Below, piece by piece: positions 6,149 through 6,150 of a stretch of 6,150 nt of DNA. Both the position numbers and the translations under genes were made by a program. Each line of letters begins with the position of its first letter. Position 1 is the first letter of the stretch. This stretch comes from an uncultured Azospirillum sp. (GTDB lineage Bacteria > Pseudomonadota > Alphaproteobacteria > RF32 > CAG-239): contig CABUAP010000079.1 in the NCBI GenBank assembly GCA_902489675.1, positions 1 through 6,150 on the forward strand, written 5' to 3'. The notes beneath the pieces are model-generated. The model was not told the DNA's origin. It made no database searches and saw only the letters and a list, made by a program, of their open reading frames with translations.

Positions 6149-6150
6149 TT

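Overview
This window is an ordinary housekeeping stretch from what looks like a moderately AT-leaning Gram-negative bacterium, most likely an alphaproteobacterium. That guess rests on the overall look of the alanyl-tRNA synthetase, RadC and methionine aminopeptidase sequences; no database search was possible. I see no insertion sequence, CRISPR array, prophage gene, toxin-antitoxin pair or defence locus.

The left third is read leftward (minus strand). A divergent intergenic region at 1853-1974 launches map (type I methionine aminopeptidase, TTG start), which is followed after 7 nt by radC (JAMM-domain protein). Downstream of radC there is no hairpin. A promoter-like site at 312-340 has the same hexamers and spacing as the proposed map promoter. 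Then come tRNA-Pro(TGG), with its CCA end encoded, and a clear intrinsic terminator at 85-106. That terminator is the only one visible for the whole leftward unit.

The right two thirds are read rightward (plus strand): tspO (five-helix TspO/MBR membrane protein, divergent from map), then alaS (full-length alanyl-tRNA synthetase with aminoacylation, editing and C-Ala parts), then, after 23 nt, a membrane protein of the CTP-dependent lipid kinase family (SEC59/DGK1/VTE5-like), and a strong hairpin at 5955-5978. alaS and the kinase look like one transcription unit. The last 170 bases are AT-rich and hold no convincing gene, only short leftward open stretches that could be the tail or remnant of a gene beyond the right edge.

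Functionally, the window groups protein-synthesis and maturation functions (tRNA-Pro, AlaRS, N-terminal Met removal) with RadC of unsettled role and two membrane proteins, TspO (tetrapyrrole-linked) and a lipid kinase. The most useful second looks are the matching TTGCAA-N17-TAAATAT sites, the basic N-terminal extension of the lipid kinase and its coupling to alaS, and the interrupted reading frame at the right edge. I do not see a new multi-gene system here.
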